64,000 nucleotides of DNA from Cystobasidium ongulense (GCA_022835595.1 BQUP01000002.1:930001-994000); one strand, 5' to 3'; counted from the stretch's first letter, positions 10,389 to 23,495 are shown. Notes: generated by a model from the letters alone, not told the origin. Translations and numbers: made by a program.

Positions 10389-13300
10389 ATGTCCGCCTCT
10401 TCAGGACCAGCACATGGCAACGTCGAGGTGCGCGACTATGCCAGCGGTGCTCCGGAGCAGCATGACGATGCTCATCGCGCACACACGGAGGCTGGAGGTG
10501 ACGAGAGCAGCAAAGCAAGCAAGATGAAGGGCAAAGGGCGCTCTGAGGTGGAGCACGAGCAGGATACACTGGCTTCGAGTCCCACACCTGTGCCGCTGGA
10601 AGGCCTCGAGCCACTGCTGAGCTATCTGAGTTCACTCGAAGACCGGCCCTGCACGCTGCTCGACTTGGGGCTGGCGCTGTCATATGCAAGCTATCCGACG
10701 AATGAGGTGCACCAGCCGAACAACAACAATTCTGGTCCCTCCCTCAGCAAGAGGGCACCCATACGCATCTGGAGCAGCAATGCCTTCTCCCGTCTCATGC
10801 ATGACCGGGAGTGGATCATCGATTGCCTTACCGTAAGAAGCCAGGCCATCATGCGAGAGTTCCTTCTCGACCTCTCCAAAGGCGACGATTTCCCTGCGAG
10901 CATAAAGCTCGAATTCGTCACTCCAGGCAGCTCAAGCGAATTCTCCGCCTCTAGAGAGCATAATATCGTTCTCGTCGACTTCTCTATTGGGAGAGTCATG
11001 AATGCAGATCTCCCAAAGGCAATAAGAACCCGCTATCCGAAAGGTCTCGCTGTCCTGACTGGGTCGCCGCGGAAAGAACTAGAATCGCTATATGTAGCGT
11101 CCAGCGCTCCCAGTAGATCGCGCAACGACAGTCAGGCGGGGATGACTAGTTTCAGTCGCAAATCGAGGCCTAGAACACCTGGATCATCTTCACCCTTAAT
11201 ACAGCAATCATCGCCTCCAACACAAAATGTCGCTCGACAACCTAAAGCAAAGAATAACTATGTTCACAGAGCGACAGTAGCAGAGCTTACAGCTTTCGCA
11301 TTCGAAACTTTCAAAAGGCAACCTGCCTTAATAGCCGATACTCAAGCTGGGAAGTGTTTTCTCGAGTTCCCCTGGCATGACACTTCGCTAGGACCCCTCT
11401 CGAATTGGCCTGCTCATTTTCTTGGATATGTGACGATGGCATTATCAGTACCCACGGCTATGATCATGGGCCTGGGGCCCGATAAAATTCAGATATATAA
11501 CGATGGATACATCGAAATCGCAGGTGAATTTCACCCCCGAGGATTCGGCAAACCAGCAGCGGAAGCTTGGGGGTCGATATGGACGGACTCAGTTGGACCA
11601 GGTGCGTCAGAAATGTTTACCATTGACAAGACAATGTCCAGAAGCAGGGTCTGACGGCCCTCTCATCATTTACTCTTCTCCTGCAGTCGTCACCAAGGTT
11701 ATCGAAGAGCGAAAATCTTTCTCGAAAGCTGACCATCTCGTATGGCAACAACCGGCGCATTTGTAATTCTCATCGCCCATTGCAGATACTTTTGTTGATG
11801 TTTTTTAGCTGAAATACTTTACCGCACCTCTTGTAGGCGACACGGTGTGGACCCAAAGGGCAAAGGTGCTGTTCAAGTTCTCGATGAAGCATCCCTCTTA
11901 CTACTCGAGACATATCACACCTTCTCATATTCGCCTCTGACATCAAACAACGGTGTCGATGTCGACGGATACGTCGCACTTGATATCGAAACAACCGACA
12001 GCGTTGTGGCCCGGCGTCGTCTTGCAACAGCTCGAGATTTACAACTAGCCCTAGCGCCGGCGACGTCTATGAAACAGCTATATGCGTCTGCTCTCAAAGT
12101 ACTTGAAACGAACCCTGTCGACCTCCCATTCGTCCTTCTCTATTCTGTCCATGTTTATAACGCAGGGCAAGATATGCAGCTCGCGAATAAAACAGACAGT
12201 GGGGGATCTATTTTGGATCCTCATACTGTAACCGATGACGCATCGCAGAATTCCGAAAGGTTCTCAGGCTCTCTCTTGTTACGTCTACAAGCATCGTGTG
12301 GGGTACCGGATGAAAGACATAGTACCTATTCACATTTTGTTGTCGATACCGATGCTCAAGATGATGGAAACAGTCCGGCATCATCACCTTTCCCTTTCCT
12401 AGACGCCATACTATCGGGAGGTCCAGTCCATACTTTCTTAGACGAAGAGGTGGCGAATGAATTCGCATTTAGAAGTTGGCAAAGTATCACAAAGAGAGCA
12501 GTTGTTTGCCCTATACAAGTTGATTCGAGGAAGATCCCAGACATGGTCATGGTCGTTGGCTTGAATTCTAGAAGAATATACAAAGACATCTATAGAAGTT
12601 GGTTAGAAGAGTTGTCGAGATGCATGAGAAGCGGCTTGGTCAGTGCGCAGAAAGTAGCCAGGGAACAGAGACTCTTGCGAAACCTGCGCAAACTGGATGA
12701 GGTGTGTATCGGCATACCGTTCAGTCCCAATTGTACCTGTCACTGAGCACACTATTTCGATCATACAGGCAAAGACGTCTTTCTTTACTGGAGTTAGCCA
12801 TGAACTACGGACGCCTCTTACGCTGATTAAGGGACCTGCAGCGGATGCACTTAACGTGAGTCAGTTCAAAAGTATGTTTGGGTCGTGCTACACTGAAGTA
12901 TCGGTGTCGTCTCATTCGTAGGAACCGGGCTTGTCGCCTACGAATCGTGGGCGTTTCGCGCTAATCTCCAAGGCCTCCAATCGCCTTCTCCGTCTCGTCA
13001 ACTCATTGCTGGATTTCGCAAGCGTCGACGCTGGACGACTCCAAACAAATTTTCAACCTGTTTACCTTGCTCGCTATGTCGAAGATATCGCTGCCCTTTT
13101 TCGCTCAGCTGTTGAGAGAGCAGGCTTGCGATATCGGGTGGATATCCAAGCCAAAGATGTAGTGATCTACACAGATCCAGCATGTGTAGAGAAGATCATC
13201 TATAATTTGATATCGAATGCTCTTAAGTATACGTCACACGGTACCATCTCCGTACGGTGTTTTCAGCGGGAAGATGACATGGTGCTAGAAATCGAAGACA

Positions 13301-16300
13301 CAGGACTTGGGATACCGGCAAACCAGATAGAGGATATCTTCAAGCGCTTCCATCGGATCTCGAACCCCTCTGCAGCAGCGATAGAGGGTACTGGTATCGG
13401 TTTGGCTCTCACAAAAGAGCTATCGCGGGTGATATATAGCGACCTGACTGTCGAGTCTCAAACCCCTGCGGAAGAAGGTGGACAGGGTGGAGGTTCTACA
13501 TTCCGCCTGGTCTTGAAGAAAGGCTACGCTCACCTTCCTGGAGATGCCATAAAGCTCGAAAAAGTGCCGGTTGCAGCTAGCGAAGCCTCGCATGGTTTCG
13601 TTCGACGCGGTATTGCGGACGAATTGATGGATGCTTTCACAGGCAATGATGGCGAAGGAGATTATACGGCTGGAGGCGCAGCTTCTGTTGAAGACGACAA
13701 CACATCTGGAGGAGAGACTGGCGCCGACATTCTCGTAAATAGAGAAGCCAAGTACGTTCGTAGACCAAATTTGCAGGTGGTGGAATACTGATCTTTCCCA
13801 AATCAGTATCCTTGTCGTCGATGATCACGACGATCTGCGTAACTACATAACATCCATCTTGGGCGGAATCTGTCGATCAGTCACGGGTGTGTCCGATGGC
13901 GAAGCCGCTCTCCGTATACTGCGGACGAATGTAGGTATTTTTGCTTTAGCCCTATACATGAGGATGGGCTAATTCGACAGCCTCAGGCTCGGATTGACTT
14001 GGTCGTCTCGGACATCATGATGCCAAAAATGGATGGCTTTCAATTGTTGCATGCAATTCGTTCGGACAGGACTCTTGCTATGATGCCCGTTATACTTCTT
14101 TCTGCGCGCGCAGGCGGTGAAGTGACTGCCGAAGGCCTCGAGCTGGGTGCCACCGACTACCTACCAAAACCGTTCGCAAGTAAAGAGCTCATAGCACGAG
14201 TTCGTAATGCGTTATCCAACGCAAAGAACAGTCGTCGCCTCGAGGCACTGGTCGAGGAGCGCACGGCGGAACTGGCTGCATCGGAGAGAAGAGCTGAACG
14301 CCTCATGAGCATCCTGCCTGTCGGAGTGGTGAGTATCGCTCATTTTCCTCCCTTCCTGATAATGCTGAGTTCCATTGTTCAGTTCGAGGCTACTAGTGAC
14401 GGTTACGTGGTTTATACAAACGAAACTTTCCGACGCATGTGCGACATGCATGCTCGCGAGCCGTTCTACCTTGATGACTGGTACCGCAAAGTTCGAGCAG
14501 AAGGTGAGACATCGGTATATGGTAGTACGAGAAACTTCTGCTGACCCCGCGCTCCATGTAGATCGAACACGCGTTATCGATGTCTTCACTAAGGCGCTCT
14601 CCACCGACAGCGAGGTACACTCGGAAGAGACATTCATCGTAGACTGGCAGTTCGACCACATACAGCCCGACGGATCAAGAATACAGTGCTTTTGTCAACT
14701 GTATCCAACAGGTGGGTTCACACTCACAGACCATACGAATATATTATGACTGATGGAGACGTCTTTCTGGCAGGGAATTCATTTGTGGGAGTGTTGACGG
14801 TACGCGATCCGATCGCCTTTCTGCCTCTTGCATTACTGACTTTGCGTGCTATCTGCAGGACATCACACCTTCTGTGAGGTTAGCAGAACAAGCGCTGAAG
14901 CACGAGAAACAAAGGTCACACGATGCTATAAGCTTGGCACGCTCCCAAGAATCCTTCCTTGATGTCGTTTCGGTGAGCATTCCATAGGCCCTTTTGAATT
15001 ACAGGCACCAACTGATTCGTGGGTCTCCTCAGCATGAGCTGCGGTAAGCAATTGTACAAGAGGGCACAACCTGCAATATCGAAAAAGATCAGCACACTGA
15101 TGACTGTCTTACCAGTAACCCACTTTCCGCCATCCTGAATTGCGCGGACCTATGTACGGCAAACCATGAGACTATTGCTACTCTATTAGATCAAATTGGC
15201 CAGAGCCTGAGTGAAGATGAAGATATGCAGCAGTTAATGGATGATCTTCGCATTGAGGTGAGTGGACCTGCTCATGCTTCGATAACTGCAACATCACTAA
15301 CGCACGCCAACCCGCTCGCTAGCTCGATGAAGCAGCTGAAAGCATACAAGGCATTATTGCCAGTGCTCGGCATCAGAGTCTCATTGCAGGTGACATTCTT
15401 AGTGTTAGCAAGTTCAATCGCGGCCTTCTCACAGTCACTCCCATCGACATATGCCTTCCCCGCGAACTGCGCACTATCCTATCTATGTTCGAGGTGAGTC
15501 CCGGCAGGACTGGGTTCCAGCGGGCGCCGGGCTCCGGCTTATGATAGTCTTACCATCAGATGCAAACACGAGCGACAAGTATTTCTCTAGAGCTTCGATT
15601 GTCCAAGGAAATCGGCCAGGATCTGTGTGTATGCGCGGATCCCACGCGGCTCACTCAGATCCTGGTCAACTTGATATCCAACTCTTGCCGTATACTGGAG
15701 AATTATGATGGTTTTAGACGGTGTGTGGTGGAGTGCCATGCCCTAGTTGTAGAGCCATCATTGTCAATTTTCCAGAAGAGTACCGACGAAGGCCTCGCAC
15801 AGCTGTCGAAGGAGAGGTATCTACCTGCCGATGCCCCTAATGGAACAGAAATGTGGCTCCTCATCCTGGTTCGTGACTCTGGACCTGGTATATCGAGTGA
15901 GACACAGGCGCACCTCTTCACCAAATTTAACCAGGCTCAAGGCTCAAATGGCTCCATGGGCGCTACGAGAAGCGCCGTAGGAGGTGGAGCAGGTCTAGGC
16001 CTGTATCTAGCCAAAAAGTATGTGTTATACCTATAGGATCCTGTATCCGGCAGCTGACAACTTGTTTCCCAGGCTGGCTGAGATGATGGGAGGGTCAATG
16101 ACCGTGAAGTCTGTCCTTGGACATGGTGCAGACTTTGTCTTCTACGTGAAGACAACCAAGACAAAATATGTTGAAAACAAAGACAACTCAAAGTCAAGAG
16201 CCCGGGGGCCAAAACTTGCTCACAGAGCTCTTGGACATACGATGAGCAGCAGATCTTCCTTTTCTACCGTTGGCTCCGGCGGTGACAGCAGCTCAAACAA

Positions 16301-16851
16301 TGCCGATCTGCTTCGTACCGCTTCACCTATGGCAATAGACTCTCGGAACGGAGGATTACTCTCCCCTCCTGTCAATAATCGGAGCCATTTTAGAGTCCTC
16401 GTATGCGAAGACAACCTTCTCAATCAGAAGCTGCTACATCGTCAACTCACCAAAGTTGGCATCGAGACAATAGTGGCGAATAATGGTCTTGAAGCTATTG
16501 AGAAACTTCTGCACTCGGCTAAAGAAGGGCGACCCCTTAATGTCTGCTTGATGGACTTGGAGATGCCAGTATGTGGCGGTATTGAAGCCGCAAAACGGAT
16601 TCGTGTTCTTGAGCGCGACGGCGAATTACCCGGCAACCTTGTCATTTGGGCCGTAACGTGAGTACACGCAATCTCAATGGCACATCTTTCGGAACCCCCA
16701 ACCTGACCACTGTTTACTTCAAACCGGCAGAGGTAACGCCAGAGGTCAGCATGCCGAAGAATGTAAAGAGGCCGGTATGAACTCAACCATTGTCAAGCCA
16801 TATGATTTCAAAGAGATGCTTGCCAAGCTGGATAGTCTCCAATTGGCATAA
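10389..16851 (+). CDS. dual hybrid histidine kinase (HK-receiver-HK-receiver), Tco2-like
   Basis: A giant two-component sensor of roughly 1,850-1,900 residues. In order: a low-complexity N-terminus; a PAS-like region (PWHDTSLGPLSNWPAHFLGY); a second sensor segment; a first kinase with H-box FFTGVSHELRTPLTLIKGPA, N-box IIYNLISNALKYTSHGT and G boxes DTGLGIP and GTGIGLAL; receiver 1 (ILVVDDHDDLRNY, VVSDIMMPKMDGF, DYLPKPF); a helical linker EERTAELAASERRAERL; a PAS-like segment; a second kinase whose H-box HELRNPLSAILNC spans an intron, with N-box ILVNLISNSCRI and G boxes DSGPGIS and GAGLGLYLAKK; and receiver 2 (VLVCEDNLLNQKLLHRQL, NVCLMDLEMPVCGG, STIVKPYDFKEML). All phospho-acceptor His and Asp residues look intact. 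Roughly 15 introns. The start is the first ATG of the open frame. It probably feeds the Ypd1-Ssk1/Skn7 relay, by family knowledge. Confidence 0.93.
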
Positions 16852-17529
16852 GAAGATCGTCTGGATGCCCTCAAATTCAATCTTTCTGAACAAACAACTA
16901 CATACACTTTTCGTAATTCAAGGTCAAATCAATTCTTTGATATTAGTGGCATTAACCAGTGTTGTTGACAAGCCAATTTACAATGATAGATCGATAGGGT
17001 AGGTTTAGAGATGAACAAACCTTACGCCCCCTGTATTTCTACTATTGCGTGTAAAAAGGTACTAAAGTGCATCCCAGGAGCATCCATTCAAAGTATGAAG
17101 ACATAAGCAGCTCTGAAAGCAACGTTTCCAACTCCGTTAAACCAACTCCGTAAAAATGCAAAGGACGTGTTGCAAAGAACCGAGTAAGAATTGAATCAAT
17201 CTTGAGAAAGTCCATTTCTTGCATACGAAACCTAACAACGAAGAGACACTAAGACTCCCAAACCCCTAGATAGCTGGATACAATGGGCACAGCGCAAGGC
17301 TTCAGGGTCGAACTGAGTATGCAAACTTAAAAGAGACTAAGTAGCAGTCTATAACTGCCGCGCACTGTATGATTGACGCCAACTCCTGTTGACTGAAATA
17401 TGTATGATACATCCGAATGAGTTGTTCTCCCCTAGCAGATTCTGCAGAAATTTATGAAGTGGAGTGAATGGAGAGAGGAGGGGGGGGGGGGGGCAAAGGG
17501 AAATGGGAATGGATGGATTCTGAAACGAA
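16852..17529. other. intergenic between convergent genes
   Basis: The 3' flanks of the histidine kinase (forward) and the SH3 protein (reverse). It contains a run of 14 G at 17480-17493 and several AT-rich patches. No coding frame is supported. Confidence 0.55.
17480..17493. repeat. poly-G tract
   Basis: Fourteen consecutive G bases on the forward strand within a purine-rich stretch (gagagaggagg...), about 40 bases past the stop codon of the SH3 gene on the other strand, where it would be a poly-C tract in the 3' UTR. Confidence 0.9.
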
Positions 17530-20442
17530 TCAATCACTTCCGCCAGGCATTTGAGTCGTATAGCATATAGTTCTATCTTCTCCACCTCCGCTATTTTCAT
17601 GTCCTCGAGCAAGGGTCACAGTATGTGAAAAAGTAAGATAGCACTGAGGTACTAGGCCAGAACAAGGTTCTTGATATTCAATTCGATCGTGTTGACTCGA
17701 ATCTTTGCGTACGACTTTGGCGCCGAGTACCCAGCCATCGCATAATTGCTGCCAAACACGAACATGATCTATACAAGGAGAAATTTAAACAGTAGAAATA
17801 TCATTAGTAATCGTTATACTTGATGAGGAAAAACGACTCTAGAAGAAAGCGCTTACCTCCTTCTTTCACTTCCATTTCACCAGGAGCTTCAGAAGCAAAA
17901 TCATATTGTACTTTATAAATACCAGTTCCAGCAGGTAAATTAGCAAAACTTTCCTCATTTGCTTTTTCTTCCGCTGTCATTTCATTATTTCCACTAGTCT
18001 GCTGCTGAGTGCTATCATCGTCATTATCTCCATCTCGAGCAGGATCATGACTATAAGATCGGACTTCAAAATCGTCATCATCATCCTCATCAACAAACTC
18101 ATCATCGAAATCTTCTATTGAGAGAGCTGAATCTAAAAGCGTAGACGGCACGGTACTAGTAGAATTGTCGTTACTGAAGGTCCACATTCTTCCAATGCCG
18201 TTGTTATTGCCTGAAGAAGTGTTCGAAGTGGGTGTGCCTGCATTCGAGCCATCATGTCCCGAAGTGCCATCGAGATTTGTATGATCCCAAGTAGACCACG
18301 ATCCACCATTTGGAAGACGCAGTTGACCTTGAGCATCCCTTTGAGCGGCAGTAGCAGAAGAAGCATCAAATCTAGCGTTGCCACTTCCAGCATAATGATA
18401 TTGATGACCATAACCAAATGAACCGAAAGGTGGAGGCGTGAAGCCCGAAGAAAGTGATGAACTAGAAGATGAAGACATGATAGACAACGCAGGTGATGGA
18501 TCACATTGTCGATTATTAGGCCCATTTGCAGATTGTCCATTCAAGGAATTAGGGGAAATCCAAGAGCCATATAGGCCTTCTGCTTCTTGATCAGGTATAT
18601 CAATAGGTGTAGGTGGTGCAGCTTCTCCAATATAACGAGGATCATCGACTGGAAAAGCAAAGTCCTTGATCTTGATGACAGATATGACTACTCGACTAGC
18701 TCTTTCAGAAATAGAGGGTGAGAAACCTCCAGAAGCAAGAGATGGACCACTACGATTCAAGGCACCTGCATCTTCATCAGCTTCCTCCATCTCCTTTGTC
18801 GAGGAGCCAGGAGGTGAAAATGAGAAGGGTGTAGCATGTAGCGTGGTATCACTGCGATTGGAGACACTGCTACTCGGCGCATGCGAAGAGGCATGTATGT
18901 CGAGGGCATGTTGAAACGAGCCGGATTCAGCCTTGGTTGAACTTGGTGTGCTGCTGAGGCTCCCGGACGACGCCTGTCTTGGACGAAGACGTCCTGAACT
19001 AGCTGACCCTCGTCTAGAGCGTCTCTCTTTGGTAGCTGCTCCATCTTCTCGAGGTGACGCTGATGCAGATGCTGTTGTTCTTGCCGTCGGTGATTTCGTA
19101 GGTGTGGTCGAGACGATGTTAGAAGTTGATCCGTTGCTGCTGCTCATTCTTCTAGACTTGTGCGAAGCACTAAACGTTCTCTCCCTACGCTGAACCTTCG
19201 CAGGTCCCACACTGTCCGAATCTTCTGGACCATTACCGTCAGGAGACACAGCTTCTTCGAAGCCATGTTGAGGAAGAGATGAGGATTGCTGCCCTGAAGC
19301 TGGTAATGATGACTCGCCAACTATGCTGCCTGCCCTTGAAGAGCGTGCAGAAGAGGACTGGATATGTGAAACCGACGATCTATTGAGCAGGTGTTTGGGT
19401 GGATTTGAAGACGATGATGCTGAGGGAGATGTCGACAGGGGTGTGGTGCCGGGTTGATGCTTGAACGGTTGATGAAGAAGTGACGAAGATGAAGGACTGC
19501 GCGATGGGGTCTTGACGCCCAAAGTGTACGAGCTATGTAAGTTCTCCTTGTCCCGAGAGTGGTGCAAAGCACCGCCGCGCGCAATGGCGGCAGACAATGA
19601 CGAAGGACCAACAGTGTCACTGTCGCTCATGTCGTCTATAAGTGTTTCTCCAGTGTTGGCCTGATACAGTGCTGATGTAGGGCGAGAGGCGCGCCCTGGT
19701 TTGGAGGACACCATCGCGTTGTTCGACCGAGCTGTGGCTTGCGAGTGGGATAGCCTGCGCATGCTCGGAGGGCTGGGAGGAGGAGTCGAGGATGGCGTTG
19801 TCGATTGCGAGAGTTGTGCAGACGCAGCAGCTACGAGGATTGAGTGCAGTTCTGCTTGCGAAAAGGTAGATGGTAAATCTGATCCACTCGTGGTGGGTGC
19901 GAAGGTGGAACAAGGAAAAGTGTGCGGCGAGGTCGCGGTCGACAGGGAAGCGCGTTTGAGATGCGACGAAGACGAGAAGGGAGAGTGTAAGGGGGTGTGT
20001 GAGGTGGATGCAGAAGCACACGCGAATGGAGGTCGTGCGAATGTACTACTGCTGAAGCTTGCAGAGCGCGAGACTGGGAGAGAGCGCGCAGTTTTCGAGG
20101 GCGATGAAAAGAGATTGGACGCGGTGGGAAGAGGAGACGAGGGAAGAGAGTCGAGAGACGGGGGAGTAGAGGTGGTTGATGCTGGATGGTGTATGCAAGT
20201 GTCAGTTGTCTGTGCTGGATGGAGAGTGTTCGAGTTCAAAAGCAAGGTGAAGAAATGGAGATATATGCTCAGACAGGTCTCAAGGCGAAGAGATCCAAAA
20301 TGCTTTCAACATGTGAGGTGTCACCCTCTCTGAAAGCCTTGCATGTCTTTGTTGAATAGTGGTTCATCGGGGCATAGATAGATAGAGTGGGAGTGGGCGT
20401 GAATGTAGACAATTGCTGCTCACCCGCTACAACTGCCGCCAT
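17530..20442 (-). CDS. long Ser-rich protein with C-terminal SH3 domain
   Basis: About 870 residues. The first ~700 are disordered, rich in Ser, Thr, Pro and Asn, with many phosphorylatable Ser-Pro sites. A conserved-looking segment VISVIKIKDFAFPVDDPRYI lies near residue 550, then an acidic run (EFVDEDDDDDFEV). The C-terminus is an SH3 domain: YKVQYDFASEAPGEMEVKEG, spliced to DHVRVWQQLCDGWVLGAK and GLVPQCYLTF. The order of a DFAFP motif then an SH3 resembles the fungal Nbp2/Skb5 adaptors that bind PP2C phosphatases and PAK kinases; that is a guess from memory. The main frame has no early ATG (first one at 19762). I therefore propose a 19-base first exon at 20424-20442 (MAAVVA), a GTGAGC donor, and an acceptor at ccatccag that keeps phase. 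The SH3 end is solid, the N-terminus less so. Confidence 0.72.
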
Positions 20443-21411
20443 GCATGCGCTACAATGAGCAACACCAGGCCAGCTGGAGGCGACGACACGACGGCGACGA
20501 CGCCAGCCCTGGCCTGATCTGACCTGACCTGGCAGGTGTGTGCGTGTGCTACCGAGAGCGGTGTTGGTGTTTGTCGAGGTGGATGGTGTTGGAGTAAGAA
20601 AGAGCTGGTGGAAGAGTTATCATCCGCAGAAGAAGGCCAGCGGGCTGATGAAGAAATGGTGGGAAAGGCACAAAAGTGAAGCATCTGCAGCTGTTACCAC
20701 AATCCTGACCATCGCCTGTCGAGACTGCGCTCCCATCACCATATCTCGCACTATTGTCCTGCGGCTGCAGTTCCATCCGTGTGCGGACTGGTAAGCTGCA
20801 CAGGACAGGCAAGCATCACAGCAGGGCACAGCAAAGGTCATAGCCCACAGCCAGAAGACTCTGATAACATCAACCTATACAAAGTGTTCCTGTGCGCCAG
20901 GCAGTGTTGTGCTGGGTCTGTAGCAACTGGTACTACCGGATCCGGTAGCCCGACCAGCACCGGTTCAGCCCAAAAGGCCAGCCAGCAGAGCAACCTCTCG
21001 CACTGTCTATCACTGCCGCTACTCTCTGATCAAATATAAGCAGGCGCAGCGACATGCAGATCTCTCCTCGCCGTGGATGGTAGGGTGAGAAGAGATGGGC
21101 AAGGCTGCACGTGACGCCAAAGTGCGGACCGCCAGCGTCCATCTCGCCTTGTCTCTTTACCAATCAAACAGACATGCTCAGAATGACTCGTACAAGATAT
21201 ACATGAGCGAAATACCAACACAATCCCGCTCTGTCTGTCCGCCCTCACCCGCAGCCGACCTATGTCTCGCATGTCCGGCACAGTCTGTTGTGGTCAAGTC
21301 TAGTCCGGACGCCCTGCTCGAGGACCCTCAGTCTGCCGGCCAGCTGTACTATCAGCGACGTGGCCTTACTACTTCTTCGCTGAGTTACCTCTAAGGATTC
21401 AGTCAAACGCC
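20443..21411. other. divergent intergenic region
   Basis: Nearly 1 kb between divergent genes. Several open frames under 100 codons occur on both strands but none has family signal or splice structure. Contains short repeated CT/CA-rich patches and two near-palindromic ggtgctg/agcaccg spots; I assign no function. Confidence 0.5.
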
Positions 21412-22623
21412 ATGGCTCTAGACGAAGACATAATCCAGCAATTCATAGCAACAGCAGGACAGCATCATTTCACCTCAGAACTACCTCCCCACCTAGAATG
21501 TTCAATATGTCAGAACTTATTAGAGGAGCCAGTAGTATGCGATAATGGTTCTCACACTTTCTGTAAGAAATGTTTGATAGATTGGATGGGTAGATCTCAA
21601 AGACCTTTGTGTCCTATCGACAGAGAGGATTTGAAAGTTACTCCGCAAGGACCGAGGAGAGCTCCGAGAGCTTTGCAGGATTGTATTGACGCGTTGGAAG
21701 TGGTTTGTGCTTTGGGTGAGTCCAAATACTGCCTCATTAGCTTGCTAGTGCGTGTATGGTGGGCTCGACACTTATTCCATAACGTGTATCTACAGGATGT
21801 GGATGGAAGGGCGGCAAAGGAAGTTGGTCAGATCATCTACGTCGAGAATGCTCAGAAGTAGAAGATGACAACATTGATAGGCCAGCAAGAGCAGGCAGTG
21901 TACCATTAGCAATACGAGAACAGGCGAATGAAGCGCGTGCTCGTGCGGAAATAGCTGCCGAATCTCAAGTCTTATTACCTGTTGCTGAAGAAATGGAACA
22001 AGGAGACGATGTGGATGATATAATTGGCGCTATGATTGCTCTCGAGGATAAGAAAACAGGAGCTATGTGCGATGTGTGCGATTCTGATATCATTGAAGAG
22101 GGGTTCATGTGTGAGTAGTTCACTGCAACTCACTCATTCCTTCACTACTTGGGGCTAATTACGAGACGGACTGGATTTCTTCCTTCGCTCTCTCGTCTCG
22201 TCTTTGCAGGCGTAGTATGCCAAGATTATGACCTGTGCATAGAATGCTGGTATGAAGGAGAAAGAAGTACACATGATCCTGCACATGCTTTTGTCAAGAT
22301 TCGAAATAGAAAGGATTTCTATCCTGCTGAAGGAGGTCAACGTAGTTCAAGTCGAGAAAATAATAGATTTACGAATATACATCTGGATATCGATTGTGAT
22401 GGATGTGATCAAGAGGGTATAGTCGGAGTTAGGTATCATTGCACAGTGTGAGCTAATCAGAAAATCGAATGGGCAAAAGATGAATGCTGATAAACAGTTC
22501 AAATGCAGATGTGAAGATTTTGATCTATGCCAAACCTGCGTGGATAATGCGCGTCTCAGACATGAAACTCATAGGGCAGATCATGAGATGATAAGGATAG
22601 TCAAACCTCGATCTGTTGGCTGA
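21412..22623 (+). CDS. RING finger plus two ZZ-type zinc fingers, putative E3 ubiquitin ligase
   Basis: About 340 residues. The N-terminal RING reads LECSICQNLLEEPVVCDNGS, HTFCKKCLIDW and LCPIDREDL (C3HC3D-like: the last pair is Cys and Asp). A Cys/His segment follows after intron 1 (GCGWKGGKGSWSDHLRREC), like the TRAF-type finger that often follows such RINGs. Then come two ZZ fingers: MCDVCDSDIIEEGFMCVVCQ with YDLCIECWYEG, and IDCDGCDQEGIVGVRYHC with DFDLCQTCVDN. ZZ fingers usually bind N-terminal or histone peptides, so a substrate-reading ligase is a fair inference. Three introns, in phase. Start MALDEDIIQQFIA is the first ATG. A truncated relative lies 870 bases downstream. No orthologue name is claimed. 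Confidence 0.85.
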
Positions 22624-22664
22624 ACAGTCACAGGCAATGTATCGATATTCCTGCTATCTCTCCC

Positions 22665-23297
22665 ATGTCATCAGGTGGCGGATCCGGGCTCCCTTCAGCC
22701 AGCAATGTATTTAAACATATGCAATCGTGCTTTATATCGCAATATCAGATATTCACATGGTGTCTACGCTTGTATTTACGTCGCATGCTCCATAAAGGTT
22801 CAGATTTGCACGTGATGTTGTGGCACACCACGTCGGCTTGCAGGAGTTTGCTTTATTCTTCTGCCCAGCCCAACAACGTCCGCGAAAACATCCGAAACAG
22901 AACACGAATAACTAATGGCAGTCACATGTGTAGCTGGGTGGACACGCTACGAGATCGCCCTGAGGGACAAGCTGCACCTGTTTTGCTCTTGATTGATCAG
23001 TCCGAACTCGCCAGCCAAGGTGCTACAAAGGTGTCAAGCATTGTCCCGAGTACAACACAACGCAGTCAGCCATCCCACACCTTAATGACGACTGAACTTT
23101 TAGAATGGCACCGGATGACAAGGCCAACCAGGAGAGCTTCCGTGGTCAGGTACCAAGACGTGCTTAATTCCACGCGAAATGCAGCCATGCGCTTGGAACG
23201 GACTAATATTGGTGACAGGCTCATTATTCGCTTGCCTACGGTAGCCAGTAGCCAGACTGAAGACAGCTTTACAGAGGCTTCTCGACGCCTCAAATAG
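22665..23297 (+). CDS. possible hypothetical ORF of 210 codons
   Basis: A single open frame starting with ATG 42 bases after the RING/ZZ stop codon, MSSGGGSGLPSASNVFKHMQ, ending TEASRRLK. It has no recognised domain and no intron, unlike its neighbours. The composition (many Arg, Thr, Ser, His) is not clearly coding. It may simply be the 3' flank of the RING/ZZ gene and the promoter of the downstream fragment. One open frame of this length is not very surprising by chance in 64 kb. Confidence 0.2.
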   Translation: MSSGGGSGLPSASNVFKHMQSCFISQYQIFTWCLRLYLRRMLHKGSDLHVMLWHTTSACRSLLYSSAQPNNVRENIRNRTRITNGSHMCSWVDTLRDRPEGQAAPVLLLIDQSELASQGATKVSSIVPSTTQRSQPSHTLMTTELLEWHRMTRPTRRASVVRYQDVLNSTRNAAMRLERTNIGDRLIIRLPTVASSQTEDSFTEASRRLK

Positions 23298-23495
23298 GGT
23301 ATCATCTCGTCAGCCCAGAGTGCCGCGTCTGCCGTGTTGGTCGCGAGAGAGGTGTCGAATGTATTGGTACTTCACAATTCAAAGCCTTGAGTAGCGCTCA
23401 GCTACTAAATAGCCATCAGCGATATTTTCTGACTTTCGTTCACTACCGCTGTAAATCTTCATTGACAGTACCCGCCCCACGGCAATATTCAGACT

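Noticed and set aside
10156-10689. Reverse open frame of 177 codons
   Set aside because: Mostly antisense to the first exon of the histidine kinase, with no motif; start is not supported by neighbours.
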